The translations under genes were made by a program, and so were the position numbers. A stretch of DNA of 58,167 nucleotides from Lachnospiraceae bacterium (lineage in GTDB: Bacteria; Bacillota; Clostridia; Lachnospirales; Lachnospiraceae), in the NCBI GenBank assembly GCA_017624115.1, contig JAGANQ010000063.1, forward strand, positions 1 to 58,167. The letters run 5' to 3'. Within the stretch, counting starts at the first letter, position 1; each line of letters opens with the position of its first letter. Below, one piece after another: positions 44,021 through 52,694 of this stretch. The notes under the pieces were generated by a model. It did no database searches and was not told where the DNA came from. It worked only from the letters and a program-made list of their open reading frames with translations.

Positions 44021-44103
44021 AAGTGGTCACTTTTATTCCGGCGATTGTCATTTCGTTCCATCCATACTGTGCCATAGTTTGAAAATAGACCCGCATCTTT
44101 CTC
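44021..44103 (-). pseudogene. fragment of a second response-regulator gene copy
   Basis: 44021-44075 matches the last ~18 codons of the response regulator (36622 region: AQYGWNEMTIAGIKVTT). 44078-44103 matches its internal segment at 37011-37036 (VRKMRVYFQT). About 335 bp between them is deleted. The fragment ends right at the galT stop codon. Confidence 0.75.
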
Positions 44104-44110
44104 GTTGGCT

Positions 44111-45604
44111 TTACAGGCTTTCCACAAATCTCATAAATGCTGCTCTGCCCTCCTCTGTGCATTTGTACACACCGGCATCCTCCAGCACCCTCTTAAACAC
44201 CTTGCCAATCTCCTGTTTTATAATATATTCTACATTTTCCTCTGTGATGGACGGATACTGTCCCTTAAACTCATCCACCCAGTCTGCATGCTTGGCAATG
44301 GACTCATTCGAGCGGATGTCCTTATTCTCCAGAATATATTCCTTCAATAAGGCAATCTCTTCCTTCAATCTGGATGGCAGTACCGCCAGACCCATAACCT
44401 CAATCAGACCGATATTTTCCTTCTTGATATGATGCAGCTCATTGTGCGGATGATACAGACCGAGCGGACATTCCTCTGTCGTAATATTGTTGCGCAGTGT
44501 CAAATCCAGCTCATATGTATCGCCGACCTTTCTGGCAATCGGTGTAATCGTATTATGCGGCTCACCATCCGTCTCCGCAAAGATATAGGCAGCTTCATCT
44601 GTATAGCTGCGCCATTTATTCAAAATCTTCTCACCCAGCTCAATCAGACGCTTCTCGTCCTTACAGCGGGTACGGATTACAGAGAGCGGCCACTTTACGA
44701 TACCGGTCTCCACATCCTCAAAGCCCGGAACCGTAAACCGCTTCTCCATCGGAGCCTTTGCCATGGCAAACGTATAATTGCCGCCCTGGAAATGGTCATG
44801 CGTAAGAATCGAGCCTCCTACAATCGGCAAATCTGCATTGGAGCCGAGGAAATAGTGCGGAAACAGCTTAATAAAATCAAACAGCTTCACAAACGTACTT
44901 CTGTCCACCTTCATCGGCACATGCTCACCGCAGAACACGATGCAGTGCTCATTGTAATACACATAAGGAGAATACTGAAAGCCCCAGTCCTGCCCATTTA
45001 CCGTAATAGGAATAATTCTATGATTATCCCTCGCCGGATGGTTGACTCTGCCTGCATAGCCCTCATTTTCCTTACATAACAGACACTTCGGATAGCTGCT
45101 CTGCTTCATCAGCTTCGCTGCGGCGATTGCCTTCGGATCCTTCTCCGGCTTCGACAGATTGATTGTGATATCCAGAGCACCATACTCCGTATCAACAACC
45201 CATTTCATATCCTTCTTAATGCGGTAGCGGCGGATATAATCACTGTCCTGACTTAATTTGTAGAAATAATCCGTTGCCTCCACAGGTGAAGTCTTATACT
45301 TGTCCCAGAACTTCCTTATAACCTCCGACGGGCGCGGCATCAGACATGCCATCAGCTTCGTATCCAGTAAATCACGGTACACAACACTGTTCTCCTCCAG
45401 CACACCTGTCTCATATGCGTAATCCAGAAGCTTCTTTAATACAGGCTCCAGTTCAATATTCTCAAAGCTTTCCTCCGGCTCTTCATAGCTCTCCATATGA
45501 AGCACTGACAAAATGCGGTTTGTCGCATATACCGCATCCTCTTTCTCTATCAGATTATTTTCCAGTCCATAAGCTACGAGCTTTTTTATCTCTTTATAAA
45601 TCAT
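44111..45604 (-). CDS. galT: UDP-glucose--hexose-1-phosphate uridylyltransferase (GalT2 type)
   Basis: This Leloir-pathway enzyme swaps UMP between UDP-glucose and galactose-1-phosphate. The 497-residue sequence is the Firmicutes GalT2 family, longer than the E. coli type. Motifs are MPRPSEVIRKFWDKY near residue 100, ARDNHRIIPITVNGQDWGFQYSPY, YNEHCIVFCGEHVPM and SILTHDHFQGG, which holds the histidines around the nucleophile. The ATG at 45604 fits the family start (MIYKEIKKLVAYG). No galK or galE is adjacent. The 3' end abuts a fragment of a regulator gene, so the original downstream sequence was probably lost by rearrangement. Confidence 0.94.
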   Translation of the reverse strand: MIYKEIKKLVAYGLENNLIEKEDAVYATNRILSVLHMESYEEPEESFENIELEPVLKKLLDYAYETGVLEENSVVYRDLLDTKLMACLMPRPSEVIRKFWDKYKTSPVEATDYFYKLSQDSDYIRRYRIKKDMKWVVDTEYGALDITINLSKPEKDPKAIAAAKLMKQSSYPKCLLCKENEGYAGRVNHPARDNHRIIPITVNGQDWGFQYSPYVYYNEHCIVFCGEHVPMKVDRSTFVKLFDFIKLFPHYFLGSNADLPIVGGSILTHDHFQGGNYTFAMAKAPMEKRFTVPGFEDVETGIVKWPLSVIRTRCKDEKRLIELGEKILNKWRSYTDEAAYIFAETDGEPHNTITPIARKVGDTYELDLTLRNNITTEECPLGLYHPHNELHHIKKENIGLIEVMGLAVLPSRLKEEIALLKEYILENKDIRSNESIAKHADWVDEFKGQYPSITEENVEYIIKQEIGKVFKRVLEDAGVYKCTEEGRAAFMRFVESL

Positions 45605-45684
45605 CTTCCCACCCTGCCCTTTCCTTGCCATTTTCTTTATCATACCCACTTTTTCTCATAAAGTAAATGTATTATCTGTTACTC

Positions 45685-46716
45685 TTACTGCTTCAGCTCC
45701 TGCCAGTATTTCTCATATATTTCATAGAAATTTTTATTATCAATGCCCGAAAGACTGTCAAATTCCACCTTTTCCCACGCAGACTCATTGAAGTCGGAAA
45801 CAAGCCCTCTGGTAAATGCAATATATTCACTGTCGAATGCTTCCTGCCTGCGTTTTTTCAAAAGTGATAGCTTATTCTGCGCTGTTTTCGCCGCATCATA
45901 ATCACTGATACACTTAATGATATGGCAGCCGGATTCTGTTTCTATCACATCACTTACCTCTCCTGCCTTCAGAGCAAACGCAGCCTCCTCAAATTCCTTC
46001 TCCATCTCACCGCGGCCAAACGCATATTCCAGCTTATCGTCATCGCTGTATTCCTCTGCCAGAGAAGCAAAATCCGCTTCCTGCGTAACCAGCTGCTCCC
46101 GCAGCTCCTCCAGAAGCTTCCTGTCCTGTTCTTCCGCATCCTCTGAGTATGCCCTGAAAATATGCCATACCACAATCACCTTTGCTTCCGCATCACTGAT
46201 TTCCTCATCTACATCCTGTGTAAGCCTGTCATATACCTTTTCTGCAACGGCAAGATTCTTATACAGCTGATATACCTCCTCCACAGAGGTTCCAAGACTC
46301 TGCTGTTCTTTACTGCTCAGATCCCCGAAATAATCCTCCGCCGCCAGCCGGAGACATTCCTCCTCCTCTACCGACAGGTCAATTCCCTCTTTTTCCGCAT
46401 ACAGCACCATACACTTTAACTGTGCAAGCTGGTTTTTCACCATTTCCTTCACATAATCTTTGAAGGATTCTCCCTCTATCTTCTGATTCCAGATTTCCTC
46501 TCCAAAGGCTTCCTCATACTGGTTTCTTACGTTTGCAAGCAGCAGATTTGCCTCTGCAACAGTACCCGTCAGTCCGCCTATTCTGAATATCTCGTTTTCC
46601 TTCAGTCCCGTTGTAAACACAATCTCCTTCGAAAGTGTTTCCTGTGTACAGCCTGTCAGACTGAATGACAGAACAATGGCAGCCACCATTGCCCGCAGAT
46701 ATTTCCCTCTCATCAT
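45685..46716 (-). CDS. PrsA-like peptidyl-prolyl isomerase lipoprotein
   Basis: This 343-residue extracytoplasmic lipoprotein has a lipobox SLTGC near residue 23. The N-terminal helical region resembles SurA_N, and a parvulin-type rotamase domain occupies about residues 180-280 (FASLAEEYSDDD, GEMEKEFEEAAFALKAGEVSDV, GCHIIKCISDY). It would help fold secreted proteins outside the membrane. It starts 4 nt after the sbcC stop and so is in the same operon. PrsA orthology is likely but not certain. Confidence 0.88.
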   Translation of the reverse strand: MMRGKYLRAMVAAIVLSFSLTGCTQETLSKEIVFTTGLKENEIFRIGGLTGTVAEANLLLANVRNQYEEAFGEEIWNQKIEGESFKDYVKEMVKNQLAQLKCMVLYAEKEGIDLSVEEEECLRLAAEDYFGDLSSKEQQSLGTSVEEVYQLYKNLAVAEKVYDRLTQDVDEEISDAEAKVIVVWHIFRAYSEDAEEQDRKLLEELREQLVTQEADFASLAEEYSDDDKLEYAFGRGEMEKEFEEAAFALKAGEVSDVIETESGCHIIKCISDYDAAKTAQNKLSLLKKRRQEAFDSEYIAFTRGLVSDFNESAWEKVEFDSLSGIDNKNFYEIYEKYWQELKQ

Positions 46717-46720
46717 ACGC

Positions 46721-48979
46721 TCATCCTTTTACTCTGCTTCCCGTATTTGTTTTTTCTATCACTATCTGTTTCTCAATCCTGTCCTTAAGCTCCTGGACAT
46801 GCGAAATAATGCCTATCATGCAGTTTTTTCCCGTAAGTCCCTGAAGAACATTCAATGCCTGATCCAATGACTGCGCATCGAGCGCCCCAAAGCCCTCATC
46901 GATAAACAGCGCATCCACCTCGATACCTCCGGCATAGCTCTGTATCATATCTGACATGCCAAGCGCCAGACTTAAGGATGCCTTAAATGCTTCCCCGCCG
47001 GAAAGCGTTTTTGCTGAACGTTTCTTCCCGGTATAATGGTCGAGCACTTCAATTTCCAGACTGTCCCTGCTGCGCAGATCTCCTACTCCTTCGACGCGAA
47101 ACATCTCATACCTTCCATCGCTCATTGGCGCCAGACGCAGGTTCGCCGCATGAAGCATGATATCAAAATACACGGATAATACATACTGCTCCCACACCAG
47201 ACGCTTCGGGTTATTTCCCTTAATCAGCTGCTCTACATCTGAGACAATGCCATAGCGCTTCTTTAATTCAGTCACATCCCCCTGCTTATCCTGTATAGAT
47301 TTCAATGATTTTTCATTGACCGTAATGCGGGCATTCAGTCGTTCCTTCTCTGCAGTCAGCCTGTCCATCTGCTCTCTGCACCCGGCAAGCCATTCCTCTG
47401 AATATGATACCTGTTCCTGCGGACATTCAGACAGTTCCCGTTCCAGAGCCTCCTGCTTGGCCTGCAGACGTTCTGCCTCAAGCTGCTTTTTCTCGATATC
47501 CTTTCTCTGCTTCTCTGCTGTCTCCTTTATCTTCTTATAATAGGTTTTCTTTTGAAGCAGATTCTCTTCCTCCTGACTGAGTGTCTCTTCCCTCGGAAGC
47601 TGTAAGGCCTCTCTCTCAAGCTGTTCCCGGTGGACACGGACCTGTGCATAGCATTCTGCGGTTCTGGCATGCAGACCGGCAGTTTTTTCTCTCTGTCTGT
47701 CCCATTCCTTCTTTGCCCGTTCCAACTCCTCCTGACTGACCGTCTGTGCCTCCTGTGCCTTATGAGGATGCTTCAGTGAACCACATACAGGACACGGTAT
47801 GCCTTCCTTTAAATCCCTTGCCAGGATTCCTGCGCTCATCCGACGGTACATCGAAAAAATCTGCTCATACCCTGCCTGACTTTCCTTTTCCTTCTGCTCC
47901 TGTGCAAGATACTGTTCCTGCAGCTTTTGCAGCTCCTGCTCCTCTGCTGTCAAATCCTCCTGTTCCCGCTTCCACTTAAGATATATTTCCTTCTGTTCCT
48001 GTATTGTGGCAAGCGCTTCTTCTATGGAAGCAAGCTTTTCCTCCGGCTGTTCCTTCGAAATACGCTCAAGCTCTTTCTTCTGCTCTTCAAGATACTGCTG
48101 CAGAAGCTTCTGTTCTTCGCAAAACGCCTCTATATTCTCCAGCAGACGCTGTCTGCGCTTTGACTGCTCTATCAGCAGCGCCGCCCCTGCAGTTTCCTTT
48201 TCAAGTGCAGTATATTCTTTATCCTTCTTCTTATATTCCTTTTTTTCCTTCTCTATCCATCCTGACAATACCTGCAGAAGCTGCGCAAAATCTCCTTTTT
48301 TCACACAAAGCTCTGACAGCTCTTCCTCTGTATCCGCTTCAATTCCTGCGGCAGCCTCCTGTATCCTCTGCATCAGATTATTATAGGAAGCATAGAGCGC
48401 CTTCGCCTGTTCACTTACAAGCCTGCACGTTGTCTCCACATTCCTTGTATGAAAAATCGTGCGGAATATCTGCGTTCTCTCCTTTGCCCCCGCAATCAGC
48501 AACTTCTGGAATTCTCCCTGCGCAATCATCGATACCTGCTTAAACTGTACCGCATTCAGACCAAGCAGAGCCTGCATTGCCTCTGTAACCTCCCTGGCTC
48601 CGTCTGCAAGCAGCTCTCCCTCGCAGAAAAGCTCTGCCTTTTCTGCCTGTGCTACTGTACCACTGCCGCGCTTCTTCTGCCGCTCATATCTAGGACTTCT
48701 GAATATCTCATAATGCTTTTTTCTGTGTACAAAAAATAATCTCACGAAGGTTTCCATTTCCGGCATTGCAAAATCACTGCGCAGGCTGCTGTTCTCCCTG
48801 ACACTGCCGCTGACCTCGCCAAACAGGGCAAAGCTGATTCCGTCAAATAATGTCGTCTTGCCCGAACCGGTCGGCCCTGTGATTAAGAACAGCCCATCCT
48901 CTCCAGCTTTCTTAAAATCAATATCCGTTTCCTCCGGGTAAGGCCCCCACGCACTTAAAATCAAACGCTCCGGCTTCAT
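46721..48979 (-). CDS. sbcC: SbcC-type SMC-like exonuclease subunit, short form
   Basis: SbcC, with SbcD, forms an ATP-dependent nuclease that opens DNA hairpins and trims protein-blocked ends. N-terminal Walker A GPTGSGKTTLFDGISFALFG lies at about residues 35-54. A zinc hook IPCPVCGSLKHP sits near the middle. The ABC signature LSGGEAFKASLSLALGMSD and Walker B VDALFIDEGFGALD are near the C-terminus. At 752 residues it is shorter than typical ~1,050-residue SbcC, so the coiled-coil arms are reduced. It starts 14 nt after sbcD. Confidence 0.93.
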   Translation of the reverse strand: MKPERLILSAWGPYPEETDIDFKKAGEDGLFLITGPTGSGKTTLFDGISFALFGEVSGSVRENSSLRSDFAMPEMETFVRLFFVHRKKHYEIFRSPRYERQKKRGSGTVAQAEKAELFCEGELLADGAREVTEAMQALLGLNAVQFKQVSMIAQGEFQKLLIAGAKERTQIFRTIFHTRNVETTCRLVSEQAKALYASYNNLMQRIQEAAAGIEADTEEELSELCVKKGDFAQLLQVLSGWIEKEKKEYKKKDKEYTALEKETAGAALLIEQSKRRQRLLENIEAFCEEQKLLQQYLEEQKKELERISKEQPEEKLASIEEALATIQEQKEIYLKWKREQEDLTAEEQELQKLQEQYLAQEQKEKESQAGYEQIFSMYRRMSAGILARDLKEGIPCPVCGSLKHPHKAQEAQTVSQEELERAKKEWDRQREKTAGLHARTAECYAQVRVHREQLEREALQLPREETLSQEEENLLQKKTYYKKIKETAEKQRKDIEKKQLEAERLQAKQEALERELSECPQEQVSYSEEWLAGCREQMDRLTAEKERLNARITVNEKSLKSIQDKQGDVTELKKRYGIVSDVEQLIKGNNPKRLVWEQYVLSVYFDIMLHAANLRLAPMSDGRYEMFRVEGVGDLRSRDSLEIEVLDHYTGKKRSAKTLSGGEAFKASLSLALGMSDMIQSYAGGIEVDALFIDEGFGALDAQSLDQALNVLQGLTGKNCMIGIISHVQELKDRIEKQIVIEKTNTGSRVKG

Positions 48980-48993
48980 CCAATCATACCTTC

Positions 48994-50088
48994 CTATTCC
49001 TCCATGGCTTTTTCTGACGCCTCCCTGATAACAGCAAGACGTTCCTCATCCGGCTCCTCACCGCGCACAGCCTGATAGAACTCTGAAAACAGCTCAGGCA
49101 GCGATTTTTCCCGTGCCTGCTTTGCCGACTCCCAGCTCATCTCTTCCCCGGCAAGATTCTTTTTGAGGATGAGCTTCATCACATTCGGGTATACTGTCCG
49201 AAGCGATCCCATGGCATCCAGCAGCTCCTCCCTGTCTGTCAGAGTTACGGACAGATAATCCTCTCTGTCCGCCAGTGATGCTATGTCCTCACGTATCAGC
49301 ACGGATAATTCTCCCTCTATCTCACGCATGTCATGGAGCGGTCTTAGAGGCCATCTCTTTACCGACACATTTCTGCCCTGCGTCTCTACAAGCCACACAG
49401 ACTTTTCCTGGTTGCATTCAGAAAAAGAATATTTTAGCGGTGAACCTGCATAGTATACCGCACCTGTCCCTATCTGCTGCGCTCCGTGCAGATGTCCGAG
49501 TGCAGTATAATCAAATTTATCAAACAGCGAGACGTCCACCGCATCTACCGTTCCAACCTGCGGCAGCACCTCCGAATCCGACAGCTTCGGCAGCTCGCTG
49601 CCCGCCACCGCAAATGCGTGTGCCATCAGAATATTTACGGCATTCTCATCCACGCATACCGCCTCGAGTGCTTCTTTAAGCTGTGTGTTCTTCTGATAAG
49701 GCAGCAGATACAGACAGACCTCCCCTGTCTCATCCGACAGACGGTACTGTCTCGCTTTTCCGTCTGCCTCACCTTCTATTATCAGACCCTGCTTCTTAAG
49801 CAGTCCGCTCGCAAAGCTCAACCGTTCCGCCGAGTCATGATTACCGCTGATTACATAAATGGTAATACCGAGATTTCTTATCTGCTCCACAAAAGCATCA
49901 AACACACTGACTGCCTCAGCCGGCGGCACAGAACGGTCATAGACATCTCCTGCTATCAGCAATGCGTCCACCCGTTCCTTTTTTGCTATTTCAGCTATCT
50001 GGTTCAGAATATAGCTCTGATCCTTAAGCATACTGAACTCATGCACCGTTTTTCCGATATGCAAATCGCCCGTATGAAGAAATCTCAT
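48994..50088 (-). CDS. sbcD: SbcD exonuclease subunit
   Basis: SbcD is the Mre11-like metallophosphoesterase nuclease partner of SbcC. Motifs in order are FLHTGDLHIGK (residues 3-13), LLIAGDVYDRSVPPAEAV, ISGNHDSAERLSF, and TALGHLHGAQQIG with GSPLKYSF. All dinuclear metal ligands are visible. Length (364 residues) is normal. Its ATG overlaps the stop of the 87-residue upstream gene (ATGA). Confidence 0.95.
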   Translation of the reverse strand: MRFLHTGDLHIGKTVHEFSMLKDQSYILNQIAEIAKKERVDALLIAGDVYDRSVPPAEAVSVFDAFVEQIRNLGITIYVISGNHDSAERLSFASGLLKKQGLIIEGEADGKARQYRLSDETGEVCLYLLPYQKNTQLKEALEAVCVDENAVNILMAHAFAVAGSELPKLSDSEVLPQVGTVDAVDVSLFDKFDYTALGHLHGAQQIGTGAVYYAGSPLKYSFSECNQEKSVWLVETQGRNVSVKRWPLRPLHDMREIEGELSVLIREDIASLADREDYLSVTLTDREELLDAMGSLRTVYPNVMKLILKKNLAGEEMSWESAKQAREKSLPELFSEFYQAVRGEEPDEERLAVIREASEKAMEE

Positions 50089-50348
50089 GCTTCCACCACA
50101 AGATATTTTCCACAGGGCAGTTCAAATACCTCCGCGGAATCCAGAATATCGTCATCGCTCATTCCCTGGATGTCCATACCGTTCTCATCCCAATACTCTC
50201 TGATATCCTTTACAGAATCCAGAACTACAGCAAAGCAGTCCTCCAGAAAATCCACTGCTTCCTCCACAGTTTCCAGAACCTCCTCACCAAGCAGCTTCTC
50301 CTGCTCCTTTAAGAATACCTCAGCACACTCTAATTCATAGCCATCCAT
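50085..50348 (-). CDS. small acidic protein of unknown function
   Basis: I do not recognise this 87-residue acidic, helix-rich protein. It has about a quarter Asp/Glu residues, a Glu-rich N-terminus (FLKEQEKLLGEEVLETVEEAVDFLE within the first 40 residues, abridged), one internal Cys in EDCFAVVL and a C-terminal ELPCGKYLVVEA. It is sandwiched between a HAD phosphatase and sbcD, overlapping sbcD by 4 nt, so it is cotranslated with it. GGGAGG precedes the ATG. It could be an accessory to SbcCD, but there is no sequence evidence for that. Confidence 0.7.
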   Translation of the reverse strand: MDGYELECAEVFLKEQEKLLGEEVLETVEEAVDFLEDCFAVVLDSVKDIREYWDENGMDIQGMSDDDILDSAEVFELPCGKYLVVEA

Positions 50349-50367
50349 ATGATTTCCTCCCTGTTCT

Positions 50368-51162
50368 TTATCTAATCAATGTGCGGATTACCTTAAGCAC
50401 TCCGTCATTTACATTGGTGTCTGTTATATAATCGGCAGCTTCCTTGACCTCTTCTCTGGCATTGCCAATCGCATAGCTGTATTTCGCTCTCTCCAGAAGC
50501 TCTATATCATTCAGATTGTCCCCGAATGCCATCGTTTCCTCCGGCAGAACTCCAAGACTCTCCTGAATCTCCTTCAGTGCCGCTCCCTTATTGACATGAC
50601 GCTCCATGATGTCCAGCCATTCGCGTCCTGCTGTCACTACCTTAAGTCTGGCGCCCCATTTCGGCAGCATAACCTTTCCCGCTGCCTGAAATGCGTTATA
50701 ACCCTGATGATAGATAGATGCCTTGATAATCATATCATCGACCTCCTCCAGATTCTCCACCATCTTCACCTCATTGTGATACCCAAGAATCAGATAGTCA
50801 ATAAAGGTCTGATTCTTACTCTCAATATAGATAACATCTCTGCCGGACAGCATAAGATCGCAATCCGGTATCTGACGCACATCCCGGATAATCTCCTTTA
50901 CCTCTTCCGGCTTCATCGGAAAGGTAAACAGCTCCCTGCCTCTGGCACCTACATAGGCACCATTTTCCGCAATATAAAATATCTGATCCTTAACCGGCTC
51001 AAACAGCCGCTCTATGCTCTTCCACTGTCTCCCGCTCGCCGCCACGAAATAAATTCCCTGCCGCTTCAGCTGCGTAATCACCCGGAAAATTTCAGGATTA
51101 ATCTTATCAGACCCATCGGGAACCAGCGTTCCGTCAATATCAGATGCAATCAGTTTTACCAT
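50368..51162 (-). CDS. Cof-type HAD-IIB phosphatase (first of tandem pair)
   Basis: This haloacid dehalogenase superfamily phosphatase of about 264 residues has motif I IASDIDGTLVPDG at the N-terminus, motif II AASGRQW, motif III Lys in the C-terminal half, and motif IV MAFGDNLNDIELL. A C2B cap lies between motifs II and III. Substrates are probably small sugar phosphates or nucleotides but cannot be assigned. The ATG at 51162 overlaps the stop of the neighbouring HAD gene by one base (TGATG). Confidence 0.9.
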   Translation of the reverse strand: MVKLIASDIDGTLVPDGSDKINPEIFRVITQLKRQGIYFVAASGRQWKSIERLFEPVKDQIFYIAENGAYVGARGRELFTFPMKPEEVKEIIRDVRQIPDCDLMLSGRDVIYIESKNQTFIDYLILGYHNEVKMVENLEEVDDMIIKASIYHQGYNAFQAAGKVMLPKWGARLKVVTAGREWLDIMERHVNKGAALKEIQESLGVLPEETMAFGDNLNDIELLERAKYSYAIGNAREEVKEAADYITDTNVNDGVLKVIRTLIR

Positions 51163-51962
51163 CACTTCAGTCCGCCTTTCTGTGTTTCTTCTGCCAGCAG
51201 CCTGTCCAATACTTCCTCCACGCAGGCTGCTTCCGCCTTCGCATATGCCTTTACCTCCAGCACAGCGCTCTCCATCACATAGCTTTCTGCCGCACAGGAA
51301 AACATATCCAGGTCATTATAATTATCTCCAAACACCATCGTTTCCTCCGGTGTAATACTCAGTTTCTGCTGCAGCGCCGTAAGCGCTGTCCCCTTATTGA
51401 CATTTTCTGCTGTAAAATCCAGCCATGCAAAGCCTGACACAGTTGCCTTTGCCCTGTGTCCAAAGGCAGTGTGAAAATGCTCTGCCACTTCCCCGATTCC
51501 TTCCAGACGACAGACCGATATCTTGAGGAACGGCTCCTCCACCTTCATAATATCTTCAACCACTGTCACATTATTTTTGACAATGTTCTTCATGCGGTGC
51601 AGATACTCCTCAGATTTTGGCTGTAAATATGAGGTATTCTTCCCCGAGAGCAGAATTTCACAGCCCTCCATGCTGTAAATGTCTCTCATTATCTCCAGTC
51701 CCAGAGAACGCTCCATCGGAACGGAAGCAATCTCTTCACCCCGGTATACTACATACGCACCATTTTCGCAGATAAATGCCATCTGCTCCGACAGCCCTCC
51801 GAACAGCCGCTGCAGATTCGGATACTGTCTGCCGCTCGCCGCCGCAAATATTACTCCCTGCTCCTGCAGACACCGTATCTGCTCTGCTGCCCTCTCTGTA
51901 AGACTCTGCGCTCCGTTCTGCAATAATGTTCCGTCTAAATCACTGGCAATCAGCCTTAACAT
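51162..51962 (-). CDS. Cof-type HAD-IIB phosphatase (second of tandem pair)
   Basis: This 266-residue paralogue of the adjacent phosphatase has motif I IASDLDGTLLQNG, motif II AASGRQYPNL and motif IV MVFGDNYNDLDMF. The pair share layout (GRQ, FICENGAYV, NKGTAL) but are clearly diverged, so the duplication is old. It overlaps the maf stop by several bases, indicating tight coupling in the maf-HAD-HAD-sbcDC operon. The substrate is unknown. Confidence 0.9.
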   Translation of the reverse strand: MLRLIASDLDGTLLQNGAQSLTERAAEQIRCLQEQGVIFAAASGRQYPNLQRLFGGLSEQMAFICENGAYVVYRGEEIASVPMERSLGLEIMRDIYSMEGCEILLSGKNTSYLQPKSEEYLHRMKNIVKNNVTVVEDIMKVEEPFLKISVCRLEGIGEVAEHFHTAFGHRAKATVSGFAWLDFTAENVNKGTALTALQQKLSITPEETMVFGDNYNDLDMFSCAAESYVMESAVLEVKAYAKAEAACVEEVLDRLLAEETQKGGLK

Positions 51963-52540
51963 AATTCTATACCTTCCTTTAACAGCTCCTGATAAATCCG
52001 CGCAATCGGGAAACCGACCACAGTATTATATTCTCCCGAAAGCGACTTAATATATACGGCACATTTTCCCTGAATTGCATAGGCACCTGCCTTGTCCATC
52101 GGTTCCTTCGTAGCAATATATGCCCTTATCTGCGCTTCACTCATCGGATACATCGTAACCTGTGCCGTTTCATAAAAGGTTCGGACGCTTCTCTGTCCCG
52201 CCCTGTAAAGAATCAGTGTCACACCTGTGCACACTCTGTGGGTATTATTCTGCAGCACAGACAGCATCTTATACGCATCTGCTTCATCCTGCGGCTTTCC
52301 CATAATCATGTCCTCATACGCTACCACCGTATCGGAGCCGATAATCAGCATATCCTCTTCCTTTTCAGCCTGTCGCTCGATATCCTCCGCCTTCTGAAGA
52401 GAAAGCTCACATACCACTTCCTCCGGAAGTGTCTTTGTTATCTTCTCTTCCTTCCGGCTCGGAATGCACACGAACTCAGAACAGATTTGTCCCAGAAGCT
52501 CCTTTCTTCTGGGCGATGCACTTGCCAAAATCACTTTCAT
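51956..52540 (-). CDS. maf: Maf-family nucleoside triphosphate pyrophosphatase
   Basis: Maf hydrolyses (d)TTP/UTP or modified NTPs to the monophosphate and pyrophosphate and has been linked to septum control. Motifs are ILASASPRRKELLGQ (residues 4-18), LIIGSDTVVAYEDMIMGKPQD and MDKAGAYAIQGKCAVYIKSLSGEYNTVVGFP. From the ATG at 52540, which follows GGAGA by 5 nt, it has 194 residues, the normal length. It is first in a long minus-strand operon running at least to prsA. Confidence 0.94.
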   Translation of the reverse strand: MKVILASASPRRKELLGQICSEFVCIPSRKEEKITKTLPEEVVCELSLQKAEDIERQAEKEEDMLIIGSDTVVAYEDMIMGKPQDEADAYKMLSVLQNNTHRVCTGVTLILYRAGQRSVRTFYETAQVTMYPMSEAQIRAYIATKEPMDKAGAYAIQGKCAVYIKSLSGEYNTVVGFPIARIYQELLKEGIELC

Positions 52541-52632
52541 GTCAGTCTCCATTCTATCTCTAAATCTCTTTCCCTTTGCGTATATCTTAGCATATCCAAT
52601 TTTGTTTCTCAACCTTTTTCATAATGCAAAAA

Positions 52633-52666
52633 CTGCCCGGCGACAGAAAATTCCATCGCCGGGCAG
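52633..52666 (-). terminator. terminator of the GltD-like gene
   Basis: CTGCCCGGCGA and TCGCCGGGCAG form an 11-bp stem followed on the minus strand by TTTTTG. Confidence 0.9.
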
Positions 52667-52694
52667 CGTTTTATGCTCTGCTGTTTACAGCACA

